This document shows positions 49,252 to 60,998 of a stretch of DNA of 64,000 bases, piece by piece (positions within the stretch are counted from its first letter, which is position 1; each line of letters opens with the position of its first letter). The position numbers were made by a program, and so were the translations under genes. Under the pieces are notes generated by a model. The model was given only the letters and a program-made list of their open reading frames with translations, made no database searches and was not told the origin of the DNA. Source of the stretch: CAVVZJ01 sp963752755 (lineage in GTDB: Bacteria; Planctomycetota; Planctomycetia; Isosphaerales; Isosphaeraceae); assembly GCA_963752755.1 (NCBI GenBank), contig CAVVZJ010000017.1, positions 310,001-374,000 on the forward strand, in the 5' to 3' direction.

Positions 49252-52200
49252 ATGTACTGGCTCGCCGAACTCTGCGTCCGTCGACCTGTGTTCGCGATGA
49301 TGCTGATCCTGGCGTTCGTCGTCGCGGGCATCGCGGCCTTCCCTCAGCTGGGGGTGGACCGCTTCCCGAACATGGACCTGCCGACGGTCTACGTGCGGAC
49401 GACCTATCCCGGCGCCGCGTCGGCGGAGGTCGAGTCGGAGGTCTCGCAGGTCATCGAGGACGCCGTGGCGACGGTCGCGGGGATCGATGAGCTCCGCTCG
49501 ATCTCGCGGGACGGCCAGTCGTTCGTGATCGTCACGTTCAGCCTCGATCGCGACTCCGACGCGGCGGCGCAGGACGTCCGGGATGCGGTGTCGAGCGTGC
49601 TGAACCTCCTACCGCCGGGCATCGATCCGCCGGTCGTCCAGAAGCAGGACCTGGATTCCTCGCCGATCCTCTCGATGGCGGTCTCGGCGCCTCGCCCCGC
49701 GAAGGAGCTGTATCTCCTCGCGGACCGCTCGGTCAAGAACGTGATCGAGTCGGCGCCGGGCGTCGGGGAGGTGACGATCGCCGGCGCCGCCGAGCGCGCG
49801 ATCGAGGTGGAGATCGACGCCAGCCGCCTCGCCGCGCATCAGCTGTCGATCCTGCAGGTCCGGGATGCCATCGCCCGCCAGAACGCCGAGGTGCCCGGCG
49901 GGCTGGTGGACGAGGGCCGCCGCGAGCGGAGCCTGCGGACCCTGGGCCGCGTGGACAGCGCCGAGGAGTTCTCCGGGCTGGTCATCTCGACCGTCAAGGG
50001 CCGCCCGATCCGGCTGCGCGACCTGGGGACCGCGACCGACGGGACCAAGGAGGTTCGCACGGCCGCGCGGCTCAACGGGGAGCCGGCGGTGATCGTCCAG
50101 GTGCAGCGGCAGGCGGGGGAGAACACGGTCCGCGTGGTCGAGGGCGTCAAGGAGCGGATGAAGCGGCCGCGCCGAGCTCTTGCCGCCGGACGTGAAGCTG
50201 GAGCTGATCCAGGACCAGTCGCGGTACATCGTCGCGGCCCTGCACGAGATCGAGTCGCACCTCGTCTCGGGCAGCATCCTGGCCTGCCTGACCGTGCTGG
50301 TGTTCATGCGGTCGTGGCGCTCGACCCTCATCGCCTCGGTCGCGATCCCCGCCTCGATCATCGCCACGTTCGCCTTCATGAAGATGTTCGGCTTCACGCT
50401 GAACAACATGACGATGCTGGCCCTGGTGCTGATGGTGGGGGTGGTGATCGACGACGCGATCGTCGTGCTGGAGAACGTCTTCCACTGCATCGAGGAGAAG
50501 GGGATGGACCCCTACGAGGCGGCGATCCGGGGGACGCGCGAGATCGGGCCGGCGGTGCTGGCGACGACGCTCTCGCTGGTCATCGTATTCCTGCCCGTCT
50601 CGTTCCTCTCCAGCGTGACCGGCCGGATGCTCTACGAGTTCGGCATCACCGCGTCGGTGGCGATCCTGGTGTCGATGCTGGTGAGCTTCAGCCTGACGCC
50701 GATGATGTGCAGCAAGATGCTCAAGGCCGGGATGCCCGACCCCGAGTGCCCCGCCTCCCGGGGCGGATTCTACGGCGTCATCGAGCGGTCTATCTCTGGT
50801 GCCTCCGGGTCGCGATGCGGTACCGCTGGCTGGTGCTGGTCGTCTCGGCGCTGGTGATCGCGTCGAACGTGTGGCTCTACGACCTCGTTCAGCGGGATTA
50901 CATCCCCACGAACGTGGATGAGTCCGAGTTCGAGATCCGCGTCGAGACGGAGGAGGGCGCGAGCATGGTCTCCACCGACGAGGCGATGCGCGTCGCGGAG
51001 AAGTTCCTCCTCGAGGAACCGGGCGTCGAGACGGTGCTGACCACGGTCGGCGGGCGAGGGACGGTCAACCGGGGCGAGATGTTCGTGCGCCTGGCCGACA
51101 TCGAGACGCGGACGTTCTCCCTCGGGCGGCTGTTCCGGGGCCTCCTCGACGGCGACCCGGGCGAGGCCTTCCGCGGCAACTTCAGCCAGCAGGAGAAGAT
51201 GGTGGCGGTCCGGAAGCGGCTCGGGTCGCTCCCGGGGATGCGGCTGTCGGTGCGCAACCTGACCTCACTGCGGCAGGGTGCGCCCGTCGACATCGACTTC
51301 GCGATCACCGGCCCGGACCTCCTGCGGCTGGCGCAATTCGCCGACGCGCTGAAGGAGAGGGCCGAGGAGATCCCCGGCATCGTGGACCTCACGACGACCT
51401 TGCAACCTCGACAAGCCGGAGCTGCTCGTGGACATCAACCGCGAGCGGGCGGCCATCCTCGGGGTCGATGTCCGCGAGATCGCCGACACGCTCCGCGTGG
51501 CCGTCGGCGGCGACGACCGGGTCTCGCGCTACCGGGACGAGACGGTCGACGATGCCTATGACGTGGAGCTGCGGCTGGTCGGCGTCGACCGGGGCGACAT
51601 CCAGTCGATCTCCCAGCTCTTCGTGCGGGCCTCGCCCAGCATTGACGGGCGCGGCGTGGCGGCCGCCGCCCGCGAGGCCCCCACCGAACCGGTGCTCACG
51701 CGGATCGACAACGTCGTCGGTTTCCGGTTCGGGGACGCCGCGGCCCGCATCGACCGCCTCGATCGACAGCGCATGGTCGCCGTCCGCGCGAACGTCGCGC
51801 CGGGGTACTCGCTCGGCGGTCGGATCGAGGCCCTCCAGCGCGCGGCCGCCGAGATGGGGATCCCCGCGGAGATGGAGGTGCGCAGTCCTGGGCGGGGGCC
51901 GCGAACTGGAGCGGACGCTCGAGGACTTCCGCTGGACGTTCGTGCTGTCGTTCATCTTCATGTACATCGTGCTCGCCGCGCAGTACGAGCACCTCGTCCA
52001 CCCGTTCACGATCCTCCTCTCGCTGCCGCTGGCCATCCCGTTCGGCCTTGCTCAGCCTGTACTGGGGGGGCGAGACGCTGAACGTCTACTCGGCGCTCGG
52101 CATCCTGGTCCTGTTCGGCGTCGTGAAGAAGGCGGCAATCCTGCAGGTCGATCACATGAACGTGCTGCGTTCGGACGGGCACGACCGCTACGACGCGATC

Positions 52201-52479
52201 ATCCGGGCGAATCGCGACCGCCTGCGGCCGATCCTGATGACGACGGTCGCATTCGTAGCCGGCTTGCTGCCGCTGCTCATCGCGACCGGCCCTGGTGCCG
52301 AGGAACGTCGGTCGATCGCCGTGCTTACGGTCGGAGGGCAGGTCATGTCGCTCTTGCTGACACTCCTGGCCGTCCCAGTGATCTATTCCTACCTGGATGA
52401 TCTCAGCGGCCTGTTCCGAGGAGCCGAAACCGGCGAGCCGGTTCGAGAGGAAGAGGAGACGCAATTGATCCAGGTGTAG
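49252..52479 (+). CDS. RND efflux permease, HAE-1/AcrB type (frame interrupted)
   Basis: About 1,076 codons, twelve membrane segments, proton-driven export. N-terminus LCVRRPVFAMMLILAFVVAG; porter domain FPNMDLPTVYVRTTYPGAAS. TM4 carries the essential Asp pair in LMVGVVIDDAIVVLENVF. The second half has FILMYIVLAAQYEHLVHPFT-like sequence and ILMTTVAFVAGLLPLLI. Frame changes near 50168, 50795, 51400, 51890 and 52050. The usual KNAI of the last third reads KKAAILQVDH. Substrate unknown. The operon sits between two IS clusters. Confidence 0.85.
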
Positions 52480-52558
52480 CGGGATTAGGGGCTTCCCGCG
52501 CGTTCGCGGGTGTCTGCCAACTACGAGACCGCTTGCACCTTCCGGGGCGGAGGACTAA

Positions 52559-53497
52559 GAGGCTATCCGGTAATTGATTTCCGTTTTTCCCTGGGATACT
52601 TGAAGGGAACCGGCTTCTTCGTTTGATCAGGTTTCAAAATTCTAAGCATTCGATGAATCGAACTGACCTGGATCATTGCCGCGCTCGATTCGGGCGACCT
52701 TTCGTAGTCCCGGCTGTGTCGGCGATACCGCCCCAGCCAGGCGAAGCTCCGCTCCACCACCCAGCGACGGTGCAACAGCACGAACCCCTGCGCACCGACA
52801 GGTCGCTCCACCACCTCAATCACGTAGCCGGCTCCCGTCTTCTTCAACCAGGACTCCAGGCGCATGATTGTGGTACTTCTGGTCGGCCCACAACTTCGCC
52901 AACCGAGTGCGGTGCTCGGTGGTCAGTCGGCCCAAGACCTCCGGGGCCGCCGTGCCGTCGTCGGCCGAGGCCGCCGTGACCATCACGACCAGCAGCAAAC
53001 CCAACGTGTCCACGATGATGTGACGCTTCGTCCCCCGGATCTTCTGGCCGCCGTCGTACCCCCGCACGCCCCCGATCTCCGTCCCCTTGACGGTCTGGCT
53101 GTCGATGCTCCCGGCACTGGGGTTCGGATCACGCCCGGCGGCCTGACGCACCTCTTGTCGCAGGGCATCGTTGATCCGCTGCCAGGTGCCGTCGGCCCGC
53201 CACTGCTGGAAGTAGTCGTGGACGGTGCTCCGGGCCGGCAGGTCATGGGGCAGCATGTTCCACTGGCAGCCGCTGCGGTTGAGGTAGAAGATGGCGTTGA
53301 GCACCTCCCGGATCTCGACCTCCCGGGGTCGTCCCACGCGGCTGACGGGGATCAGCGGCTCGATGATCTGCCACTGCTCGTCGGTGAGGTCGGAGGGATA
53401 GGGCTTTCGCATCGGGGTGTGCTCCATCGTTGGTGTAACTCGCGGACCTCCTGACTTGGTAAGAGTTTACAAACTCTGAGGATTACCGGATAGCCTC
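52559..53497 (-). mobile_element. IS5-family insertion sequence, 939 bp
   Basis: Terminal inverted repeats GAGGCTATCCGGTAAT at 52559-52574 and its complement at 53482-53497. A TAA duplication flanks it (52556-52558 and 53498-53500). The 3-bp TNA-type target fits the ISL2-like branch of IS5. One transposase gene lies inside. Confidence 0.88.
52563..53427 (-). CDS. IS5-family transposase (frame interrupted)
   Basis: About 285 aa. DUF4096-type N-terminus YPSDLTDEQWQIIEPLIP, DDE catalytic parts SIDSQTVKGTEIGG (first Asp), a middle block around VDTLGLLLVVMVTAASADDG, and VVERSFAWLGRYRRHSRDYE carrying the Glu. The frame changes near 52855: ADQKYHNH must join LESWLKKTGAGYVIEVVERP. No poly-A slippery run lies there, so programmed slippage seems unlikely. 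ATG at 53427 or 53412. Confidence 0.82.
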
Positions 53498-53500
53498 TAA

Positions 53501-53679
53501 TACTACTCCGTTACGATCTCCTGCCGGATTTGCATTGATGCGTGACATCGGATTCCGCAACTCTCTGACCTCTCTTGATTTGCGTCGGGTTACATGGACG
53601 CAATTGCCAAGAATCGATCATTCGAGCGATGCCGTAAACCATTGTCTTGCAATAAGTTGTACGACGTAACGGAGTAGTA
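53501..53679. mobile_element. MITE-A copy 1 (179 bp)
   Basis: 15-bp perfect inverted ends TACTACTCCGTTACG / CGTAACGGAGTAGTA, no gene, and a CTAA duplication (53497-53500 and 53680-53683). The target CTAA was formed by the last base of the adjoining IS5 and its TAA flank. Over 90% identical by eye to the intact parts of copy 2. Confidence 0.88.
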
Positions 53680-53713
53680 CTAAGAAATCCGTAATCGTTC
53701 AGCCGAATCCGGT

Positions 53714-53774
53714 GATGGTCCCAAGTGTAGGGTGCGTCGAGTCTTCGACGACGCACCCTACACTTGGGACCATC
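53714..53774. repeat. 61-bp perfect palindrome
   Basis: Two 26-bp arms (53714-53739 and 53749-53774, beginning GATGGTCCCAAGTGTAGGG) match perfectly around a 9-nt loop. It lies 33 bases beyond the end of the degraded IS5-type transposase and shares the TAGGGTGC core with the hairpin at 28-97. Confidence 0.7.
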
Positions 53775-53807
53775 TGTCCTGCGATCGGCGGAATGGTTAC
53801 AGAAATC

Positions 53808-54658
53808 CTAACAGAATGGACCCTGCAATAACCGCTTGAGGCAGATGATCGAACTGCCCAACGTCAGGAATGCCTGATAGATCGCCGACGACCTATCCTT
53901 GTGTTCCCACAGCCGGCCGAAGCCGTGCAGGCAGCCCAGCGTCCGCTCGCTGACCCAGCGGACCACCCCCAGGCCGCTGCCGTGCGGAGTCCCTCGCCGT
54001 GCGATCCACAGCCGGATCTCACGCCGCCGCAGCCGCCGGCGGTGCGGGTCCGAATCGAAGCCCCCGTCGCCGTACAGCCCCCGCGGTCGGCGTCTCGGCC
54101 GGCCTGGCTTGCCCCGCACCGGCGGGATCGCGTCCAAGCGTGTTCCAGCTCCTTGACGTCGGGGCCGTTGGCCGCGGTGTGGGTCGTCGCCAGCGGGGTT
54201 CCGTCGCCGTCGGTCAAGACGAAGTGCTTGCTCCCCTTCTTGCCCCGGTTCACGGGGCTGGGACCGGTTCGCTCGCCTCGCCGATGCCGCGGACGCGGAC
54301 GCGGACGTGGGAACTGTCGATCGTGGCCCGCGACCAATCAATCTTCCCGACATACTCCAGCTCGGCCAAGAGCAAGGCGTGGAGCTTCGCCCAGACGCCG
54401 GCTTCGGTGCACTCGGCCAGGCGTCGCCAGCAGGTCATGCCGCAGCTACAGCCCATCTCGCAGGGAAGGTCCTCCCGGTTGATACCAGTCTTGAGCACGA
54501 AGAGGATACCGGTCAGGCATTTGCGGTCGTCGATCCAGGTACGTCCGGTGCGGTCGGGTCGCATCGGCGGCGGGGGCGGCGGGGGGCGGTCGCGTGCCCG
54601 GTGGTCGGTCTTCGTCGGGCCGTTGTGGCAAGCGTACAAAGCCTTCGTCCTTGAGCAT
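53808..54658 (-). pseudogene. Degraded IS5-family transposase
   Basis: Recognisable but frame-broken: TWIDDRKCLTGILFVLKTG, GCSCGMTCWRRLAECTEAGV, KIDWSRATIDSSHVR (first Asp), NRGKKGSKHFVLTDGDGTPL, RGLYGDGGFDSDPHRRRLRR (second Asp) and VVRWVSERTLGCLHGFGRLW (Glu). Frame changes occur near 54510, 54280 and 54150. It is a different branch from the intact IS5 at 52.6 kb. Terminal repeats were not identified. Lies between the two MITE-A copies. Confidence 0.82.
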
Positions 54659-54969
54659 CTTGTCGATGGCGATGGGGCTGAGGGTGATCGCGTCCTGAGC
54701 CAGGGCCCGGCTGATGTCGTGGATCGATGAGGTTCTGTTTGCGGAGGGCGATGACCCGGGCTCGGACCGGATCGGTTTGCCGCCGCGACCGGCTTGAGTG
54801 GAGAGACGATGGAGCGGCCGGAGGTCAACTCGCCGGCTCCGCCTTCCGCATCCTCGGTGTTACCGGATGCATGAAAGTGGGGCCTTTCCTGAGCAGAGTG
54901 CCGGTCAATGGGATTGGAAGTGCCGCTCAGCAGGGTCACCGATCCAGGGAATTCCGTATTCCCTATTAG
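54659..54969. other. Spacer between IS5 remnant and MITE-A copy 2
   Basis: 311 bp, no recognisable gene. It may contain the lost 5' end of the remnant element. Confidence 0.4.
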
Positions 54970-55328
54970 TACTACTCCGTTACGATCTCCTGCCGGATTT
55001 GCATTGATGCGTGACATCGGATTTTGCAACTCTCTGATCTCTCTTGATTCGCGTCGGGTTGCATGGATGCAATTGCCAAGAATCGATCATTCGAACGATG
55101 CCGTAAATTATTGTTGGCTCAGGATGGATTCCGGGGTGGTGGCCCCCTGATGTTGGCCGTAAGTCGTTGCAGGAAAGGCGTTTAATCACCCAGAAGGCAA
55201 GAGTCTCGCCCCCGAGCCGTAAATCGCGTCCTCAACGGAAGTTACGACGAGATCGCCGAGCCACCACCCCGGAATCCATCATGAGCCTTATTGTTTTGCA
55301 ATAAGTTGTACGACGTAACGGAGTAGTA
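54970..55328. mobile_element. MITE-A copy 2, split by MITE-B
   Basis: Same TACTACTCCGTTACG ends as copy 1, TTAG duplication at 54966-54969 and 55329-55332. Its 359 bp minus the 172-bp insert and one 8-bp duplication leaves 179 bp, exactly the length of copy 1. Confidence 0.9.
55116..55287. mobile_element. MITE-B (172 bp) nested in MITE-A
   Basis: 28-bp inverted ends at 55116-55143 and 55260-55287 match at 27 positions (start GGCTCAGGATGGATTCC). An 8-bp duplication TTATTGTT lies at 55108-55115 and 55288-55295. No coding capacity. An 8-bp duplication is compatible with families such as IS66, ISL3 or ISAs1; the autonomous parent is not in the window. Confidence 0.9.
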
Positions 55329-55493
55329 TTAGTTACTCCAAATGTTACCGGCTGCAACGCCAGAGGAACGCCATCCTCTGGCTTCCGGATTGAATCCGAG
55401 TAGGAATCGAGCCTACGGACCCTTGTTGGTGTGGTTGACGTCGGGTTGAATGGGTGGGCGACCTCCGATCGAACTCGTTGCAGGGAGATCCCG

Positions 55494-58400
55494 TTGCTTC
55501 AAGCGTGCTCGTACCTCTGTTGCCTGATGCTGTCGCAGGCCGTCCCGGACGAACCCGCGTTGCGTCTGGAGACCCATGGACCGACGACGCTCGTGACGGC
55601 GCTGGCCTTCGGACCCGGCGGTAGGACCTTGTACGAGGCCGGTTGGGACAAGGTCGTTCGGGTCTGGACCCGCGAGGATGGGCAGCCCTTTACCCTCGAC
55701 GGCCCTGCGACTTATCGGGTGCCGATCGGCCCGGGACTCGACGGCGCGATCAATGCCCTGGCAGTCTCGCCCGACGGGAACTGGCTGGCGGTCGCCGGCT
55801 ACGGCGTCATCGTCGAGGGGGCGGGGTTCCGGCAAACCGGCCTGGTCGTCCCGATGCAGGCGATCTCCGACTCGATGCGGAAGGACCAGGGGACGATTTA
55901 CGTCTTCAACACGCGGGTCGAGCCCCGGAATGCCCGGGTTTTACGCGGGCACCTCGGGCCGGTTTTCGGACTGGCCTTCGCTCCGTCGCGGAGGGGCAAG
56001 CCGCCGCTGCTGCTCTCGGCCGGTCGTGAGCGGGAGCGGGGAAGCGCGGTGAAGCTCTGGGACGTCGAGGCCGGCGAGGAACTGGGCTCGCTGTCCTGGC
56101 CGAGCTTCGTCGCGACCCGGCCCGGCCTGGCGGTATGGCACGACGGCGACGGCCGCACGGACATCCGCGCGGCGGTCGCATGGCAGGACCGGCGGCTGCG
56201 ACTCTGGGACGTCGGCGCCCGGGCCGCCGAGCGGGGAGCCGAGGACGGCCTCGGGAACAACACGTCGGTCTTTCTGCCCGATCGAAACCTCTTGTTGACC
56301 GCCAGCTTCGAACCAGAGACCCGACGGGCGATCCTTCGGGGATGGATCATCCGGGAAGCGGAGCCCCCGCGCCCCGACGATCGGCGCGTCCTTCGCTTCG
56401 CGGCGCCGGCGGGCCTGATCGAGGCGCCGAGGGCGCTGGTCGCCTTCCCGTCGAAGGAAGGTGGGCCGCTCGATCGCGCCGCCGTGATCCTGCGTGGTGC
56501 TCCTCTGCCGCAGTCGGGGGCGCAGGGCGGCTATAGCCTCGTCCTGGTCGGGCTCGGCCCGGACCGCTTCGAAACGATCGGCCCGCGACGGGCCCTCTGG
56601 CCCGATGACGGGATCATGCCGGCGCTGGCCGCCTCGCCCGACGGCCGGACCCTGGCCGTCGCGGGGAACCGGGCTCATGAAGTGCGGGTTTACGCGGTCG
56701 ACGACCTCCTCGCCGGTCGGGATGTCCCGCAGCGGCTCCGAGGAGCCGGCTCGACGTCCCGGAGCGTGGCCTTCCTCCGGAAAGGCGACGACTGGGGCTT
56801 GCGGCTTGATGATGGCCTCGTCTTCGACATCGAAGCCCGGCGGCTGACCAACGACCAGGCCGGCTGGACGGTCTCGGCGCCCTCGCTCGGCCCCTGGCGA
56901 TCGTCGGTTCAGAGGGCCGGTCGGGATCGGAATGGGCGGCCGGTTCCGTGGTCGGTCGTCGTCCAGGGTGGCCAGGGAGGCCGGGTCTCGCTGGAGCCGT
57001 CCCAGAGCGTGACTGCGACTGCGCTGCGGCCCCCGAGCGGTCCGGGGCGTCGTCCGTTGGTCGCGATCGCGCACGAGGAGAACGGCGAGCCGGGTCTGGG
57101 GCTCTACGACGGGGAGAGCGGCGCACTCGTCCGACGGCTCACCGGGCACGCCGAGCGGATCGTCGCCCTGGCCTTCTCGGGTGACGGCCGCCTGCTCGCC
57201 TCCACCGCCGAGGACCGGACGGTCAAGGTCTGGAGCCTCACGGATCTCGACGCGAACTGGAACAGCCTCCGGATGCTCCGCGGCGTCTCGGCGCTCAACC
57301 GCGACGGCCAACTCGTCGTGGGGGGAGTCGATGCCGGCAAGGCGCCTGGCGTGGATCTCCGGGAGGGGGACGTCCTGAGGAATATCGTGGAGTCCGACGG
57401 CCGCCGGCTGCGCCCCCTGGGCTCGTTCGCGGACCTGCGGGACGCGCTCTCCGGGCTCGCGCCGGGGCAGGCCGTGACGCTGCTGCGGTCGCGCGGGCAG
57501 GAGCGGCCGGGATACGTGGCCGTCCGCGCGGAGCAAGGGGCCGACGAGCGGAAGCCGCTGTTCTCCCTGTTCTTGACCGGCGACGACGGCGCGGGGGGGC
57601 GATCCTGGATCGGGTGGAGCCCGCTCGGCCCGTACGAGACGAGCGATCGCGACGTCGAGCGGCTGCTCGGATGGCATGTCAACACCGGCCAGCCGGAATC
57701 GCCCGCGCGATTTGCCACGGCGGACCAGTACCGGGACCAGTTCTACCGCGAAGGCTTGCTCCGGGACTTGGTCGAGCAAGGCGCCCTTCTCCCTCCGAAG
57801 CCGCCACCGCCGTTTCCCCGGCCGGGGCTGTCGCTGCTGCTCGACCCGTCTGGTCAGCCCGACGACCGGGGGATGATCGAGTTGCGGCGCCCGCCCGACT
57901 CGATCGGCCTGATGATCACCGACAATCGCCCGCCGGAGGATGGGATCGAGGCCGTCCGCTGGCAAATCGATGACGCGCCGGCAAGGCCCCTGTCGAGGGC
58001 CGAGGATGGCATCTGGACGGCCGACGCCTCCGATCCGCCCTGGGGCCGGGGCATCCATCGCGTTCGCGCGACGCTTCGCACCAGGGAGGCGACGCCGCAA
58101 GAATTCCACGACGAGCGGCTCGTCCGGCTCCAGCCGCCGCCGCCCGAGATCGACGAGGGCCGGCTGCAGGATCGTCCTCCGGTCGTGGAGGAGCCGGTCT
58201 ATCGCTTCCGCGCCTTGATCCGGCCGCTCGGTGGGCCGGCCGACATCCGCTTGATTCGCCGCATCGGCGAGACGGAGCGGCTGGAGAAGCGCTGGGAGAG
58301 GGTCAGTGGACCGACGTCGATCGACGAGCAGGTGACTCTGGGCGAGGGGTCGAACGTTCTGGAACTGATCGCCGTCAATGCCGACGCCTTGCGCGGCTTC

Positions 58401-60877
58401 GAGGAAGAAGAAACGGCCCGCCGGTCCTGGACGATCACCTACAGCCGCAAGCCGGTCCCGCCGCCGAGGATCGAACTGGCCACATTGAGGCCTCTGGAGG
58501 GTAGCGGGGAGCCGATTCCGGCCGATCCATCCGGGCCGATTGTCGTGTCTTCGCCGCGGGTCCGGCTAGAGGGCCGGATCGTGGGCGAGGAACCCCTGTC
58601 GAGCGCGGAGCGGCTCGACGGCGAGGGGGCCGAGAGTCGGCCACTTGTGGGGTTCGTGGCGGGGCAGGGCAAGTCCTTCGAGGTGTCGGAGGCGCTGGAC
58701 CTCAAACCGGGCGTTCAGTCCTACCGCCTCCGCACTCGGGCTGGTGACAGCGAGGCGGCCGAGGGCCGCCTGACGATCCTGTATCGGCCCCGCTTGCCCG
58801 AGGTGAGGAATCTGGCCCTCGACCCTTCCGAGGCGGTCCTCGACGGTGAGCCCGGAGGCCCGACCCCGGCGGTTCGGCTGACGGCCGACCTGGTCCCACC
58901 GAGCGATCCGCAGCCCTTCCGGGCTGTGGTCCTGGTCCACGAGCAGGAGCGGCCGGTACCGCGCCCGGTTCGAGGAACCGGCCGGTACGCTGGAGGCGAC
59001 GATTCCCCTCCAGCCGGGCGACAATCCGATCCGGGTCCGCCTGGAAAACGAGTGGGGTGTGTCGTACACGACCGAGCCGGTCCACGTGACCTACCGTCGG
59101 CTCCCGAAGGTGCTGAGCGTCGAGCGTCCGGAGGTCAGGCGATCGGCCGTCGGCGGACGTCCGCGCCGTGGTCGCGTCGTGGGACGACCTGCCGCCAACC
59201 CGGGCGCAGGTGGAAGTCGAGGGAGCAGAAGGAACTCCGCCGACGATCCTCGACGACGTCGAGATCCGGCGGGAGGGGGAATCCTGGGTTGTGTCGGCCG
59301 ACGGCGTGCCGTTGTTCGAGGGGACGAACAGCCTGATGGTCTGGGCCTGGAACGGCGACGGCCGATGCCGGGAGCCGGGCACCGTGGCGGGGCTGATGTA
59401 CCGGAAGCCCCTGCCTCCGAAGCCGGTGGTCGAGTTCCTCGACCCGGCTCGGGATGCCCAGGTCGAACAGGCCGAACGGACCGTCCGCTACCGGGTGCAC
59501 TCGACCAGCCCACTCCGACGCGTCGAGCTGGTTCGCGAGGCCTGGCCGGCGAGCGGACGGTGCTGCAAGCCGTTGACGGTCGGCGACCTGGTGAAGAATG
59601 CCAGGAACGGGTTCGAGGTGTCGGAAGGAACCGGTCGTGGTGCTCGAACCCGGGCGAGAATCACCTTCGGGTGGTCGCCGTCAATCGAGGGGGGCGAGGC
59701 CGTCGCGTCGCTCGTGATCAGCTATGTCCCGCCGCCGGTCCGCGTTGTGATTGACCGGGTCAAGCCGAAGTCGGGCCGGGATCCCGCGATCCAGCCGACG
59801 GTGATGTCAGATAACCGCTTCGCGTTCCCCGAACCGATCCCGGAGGGCCAGGCGTGGCTGGAGGGTCGGGTCGTCTGGCCGGATGAAGCGTCGCAGTCGG
59901 TGGCCGAAGTGCCGCAGGTGTTGATCTGGGTCAACGGCTTCCCGCAGGGCCCCGTTGCGCTCCGGAAAGACCTCAAGCAGCCTCGGGAGCGGACCTTCCG
60001 GGCGCCGATCGTGCTCAATGGCAAGGAGAACCGCGTCGAGATCGACGTACCCGACCTGCCGCAGGTGTCCGAGGCCCGGCCGACATTCGACCTGGCCTGC
60101 CTGCAGCCCGATACCCGCCAGCGGCTGCACCTGCTGATCATCGGCGTCGGGGCGACCTCCGAGTCCCGGCTGCGGGACAGTGTGATCCAGGCCCTGCACG
60201 GCCAGCTCGTGGAGGGGTCGAGCAGTCGGTTCAAGACGCCGGCGTTCCTCGACGGCGTCATCTACGGGCCCCTCTGCGGCGATGTCCGCGAGCATCGGGT
60301 CTATGGCGAGCTTTACCGGATTCGCAACGCCATCCGTCTTCGGCACCCGGCGCCCGATGCGCCCAATGAGGTGGTCCTGATCTACTACCAGGGCGGTGAA
60401 TGGATAACCAATGACCGCGCCACCCATCTGCGGCTTCGGAAGGGCCAGGGGACGTCCGCCTTCGACACGATCCCGATCAAGTCGCTGGTCGCGATCTTCC
60501 GCGACACCCCCGCGGCGAAGGTCTTCTTGCTGGACGTGACCCGTCCCGCCGACGCTCAGCCGGTGCCGCTCGACCCCCACGTCGGCCTGCTCCGCACCGC
60601 CTGGTTGCGGCCGACCGGCGACACGGCCGAGCCGGCCGGCGACACCTGGCTCATCTCCTCGCTGGAGGAGGCCACCTCCCGCTTCCGGACGCTGGACGCC
60701 GTCGCCTCGGCGATCGAGAGCAGCTACGGCATGGTCAAGGACAGCCACCCCGACCTCCGGCTCGACACCATGCTGCCCCTCAGCCTCTCCCAGCTCATCA
60801 TTGGCCAGCCGGCCGGACCTGGCGAACCGGCAAAAGCGCCAGAATCGCTGCATCAGGCGCCCGTCCCGCGTCGATAA
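55494..60877 (+). CDS. Giant WD40 / PDZ-like / Ig-like protein with caspase-like C-terminus (frame interrupted)
   Basis: About 1,794 aa. Start TTG at 55494 behind AGGGAGA gives a short signal-like stretch ACSYLCCLMLSQAVP. Residues about 25-600 are WD40-type repeats (ALAFGPGGRTLYEAGWDKVV; ALAFSGDGRLLASTAEDRTV). About 610-680 is PDZ-like (VDLREGDVLRNIV...). A long row of Ig-like beta domains follows (about 780-1500). The last 250 residues resemble a peptidase C14 fold: RLHLLIIGVGATSESRLRD, VVLIYYQGGEW and KVFLLDVTR. The usual SGHG histidine and DAC cysteine motifs are replaced, so it is probably inactive. Frame changes near 58960, 59160 and 59580. Confidence 0.72.
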
Positions 60878-60998
60878 GGGTGCCGTCAAGACGGAGTTTT
60901 ACTCCGAGGCTCGATTCCTTCACGAGGAAGAAGGCGACCACGGCCGGCCACGCGTCGTTCCGGTCGGTGCGCGGTTCTCGACGGACCGGGAGGGTGTG

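Noticed and set aside
52800..52880. Programmed frameshift in the intact IS5 transposase
   Set aside because: No A-rich slippery run at the junction, and unprogrammed indels are common throughout this window.
55941..58109. 722-codon minus-strand frame
   Set aside because: Antisense to the WD40 region; no recognisable motif.
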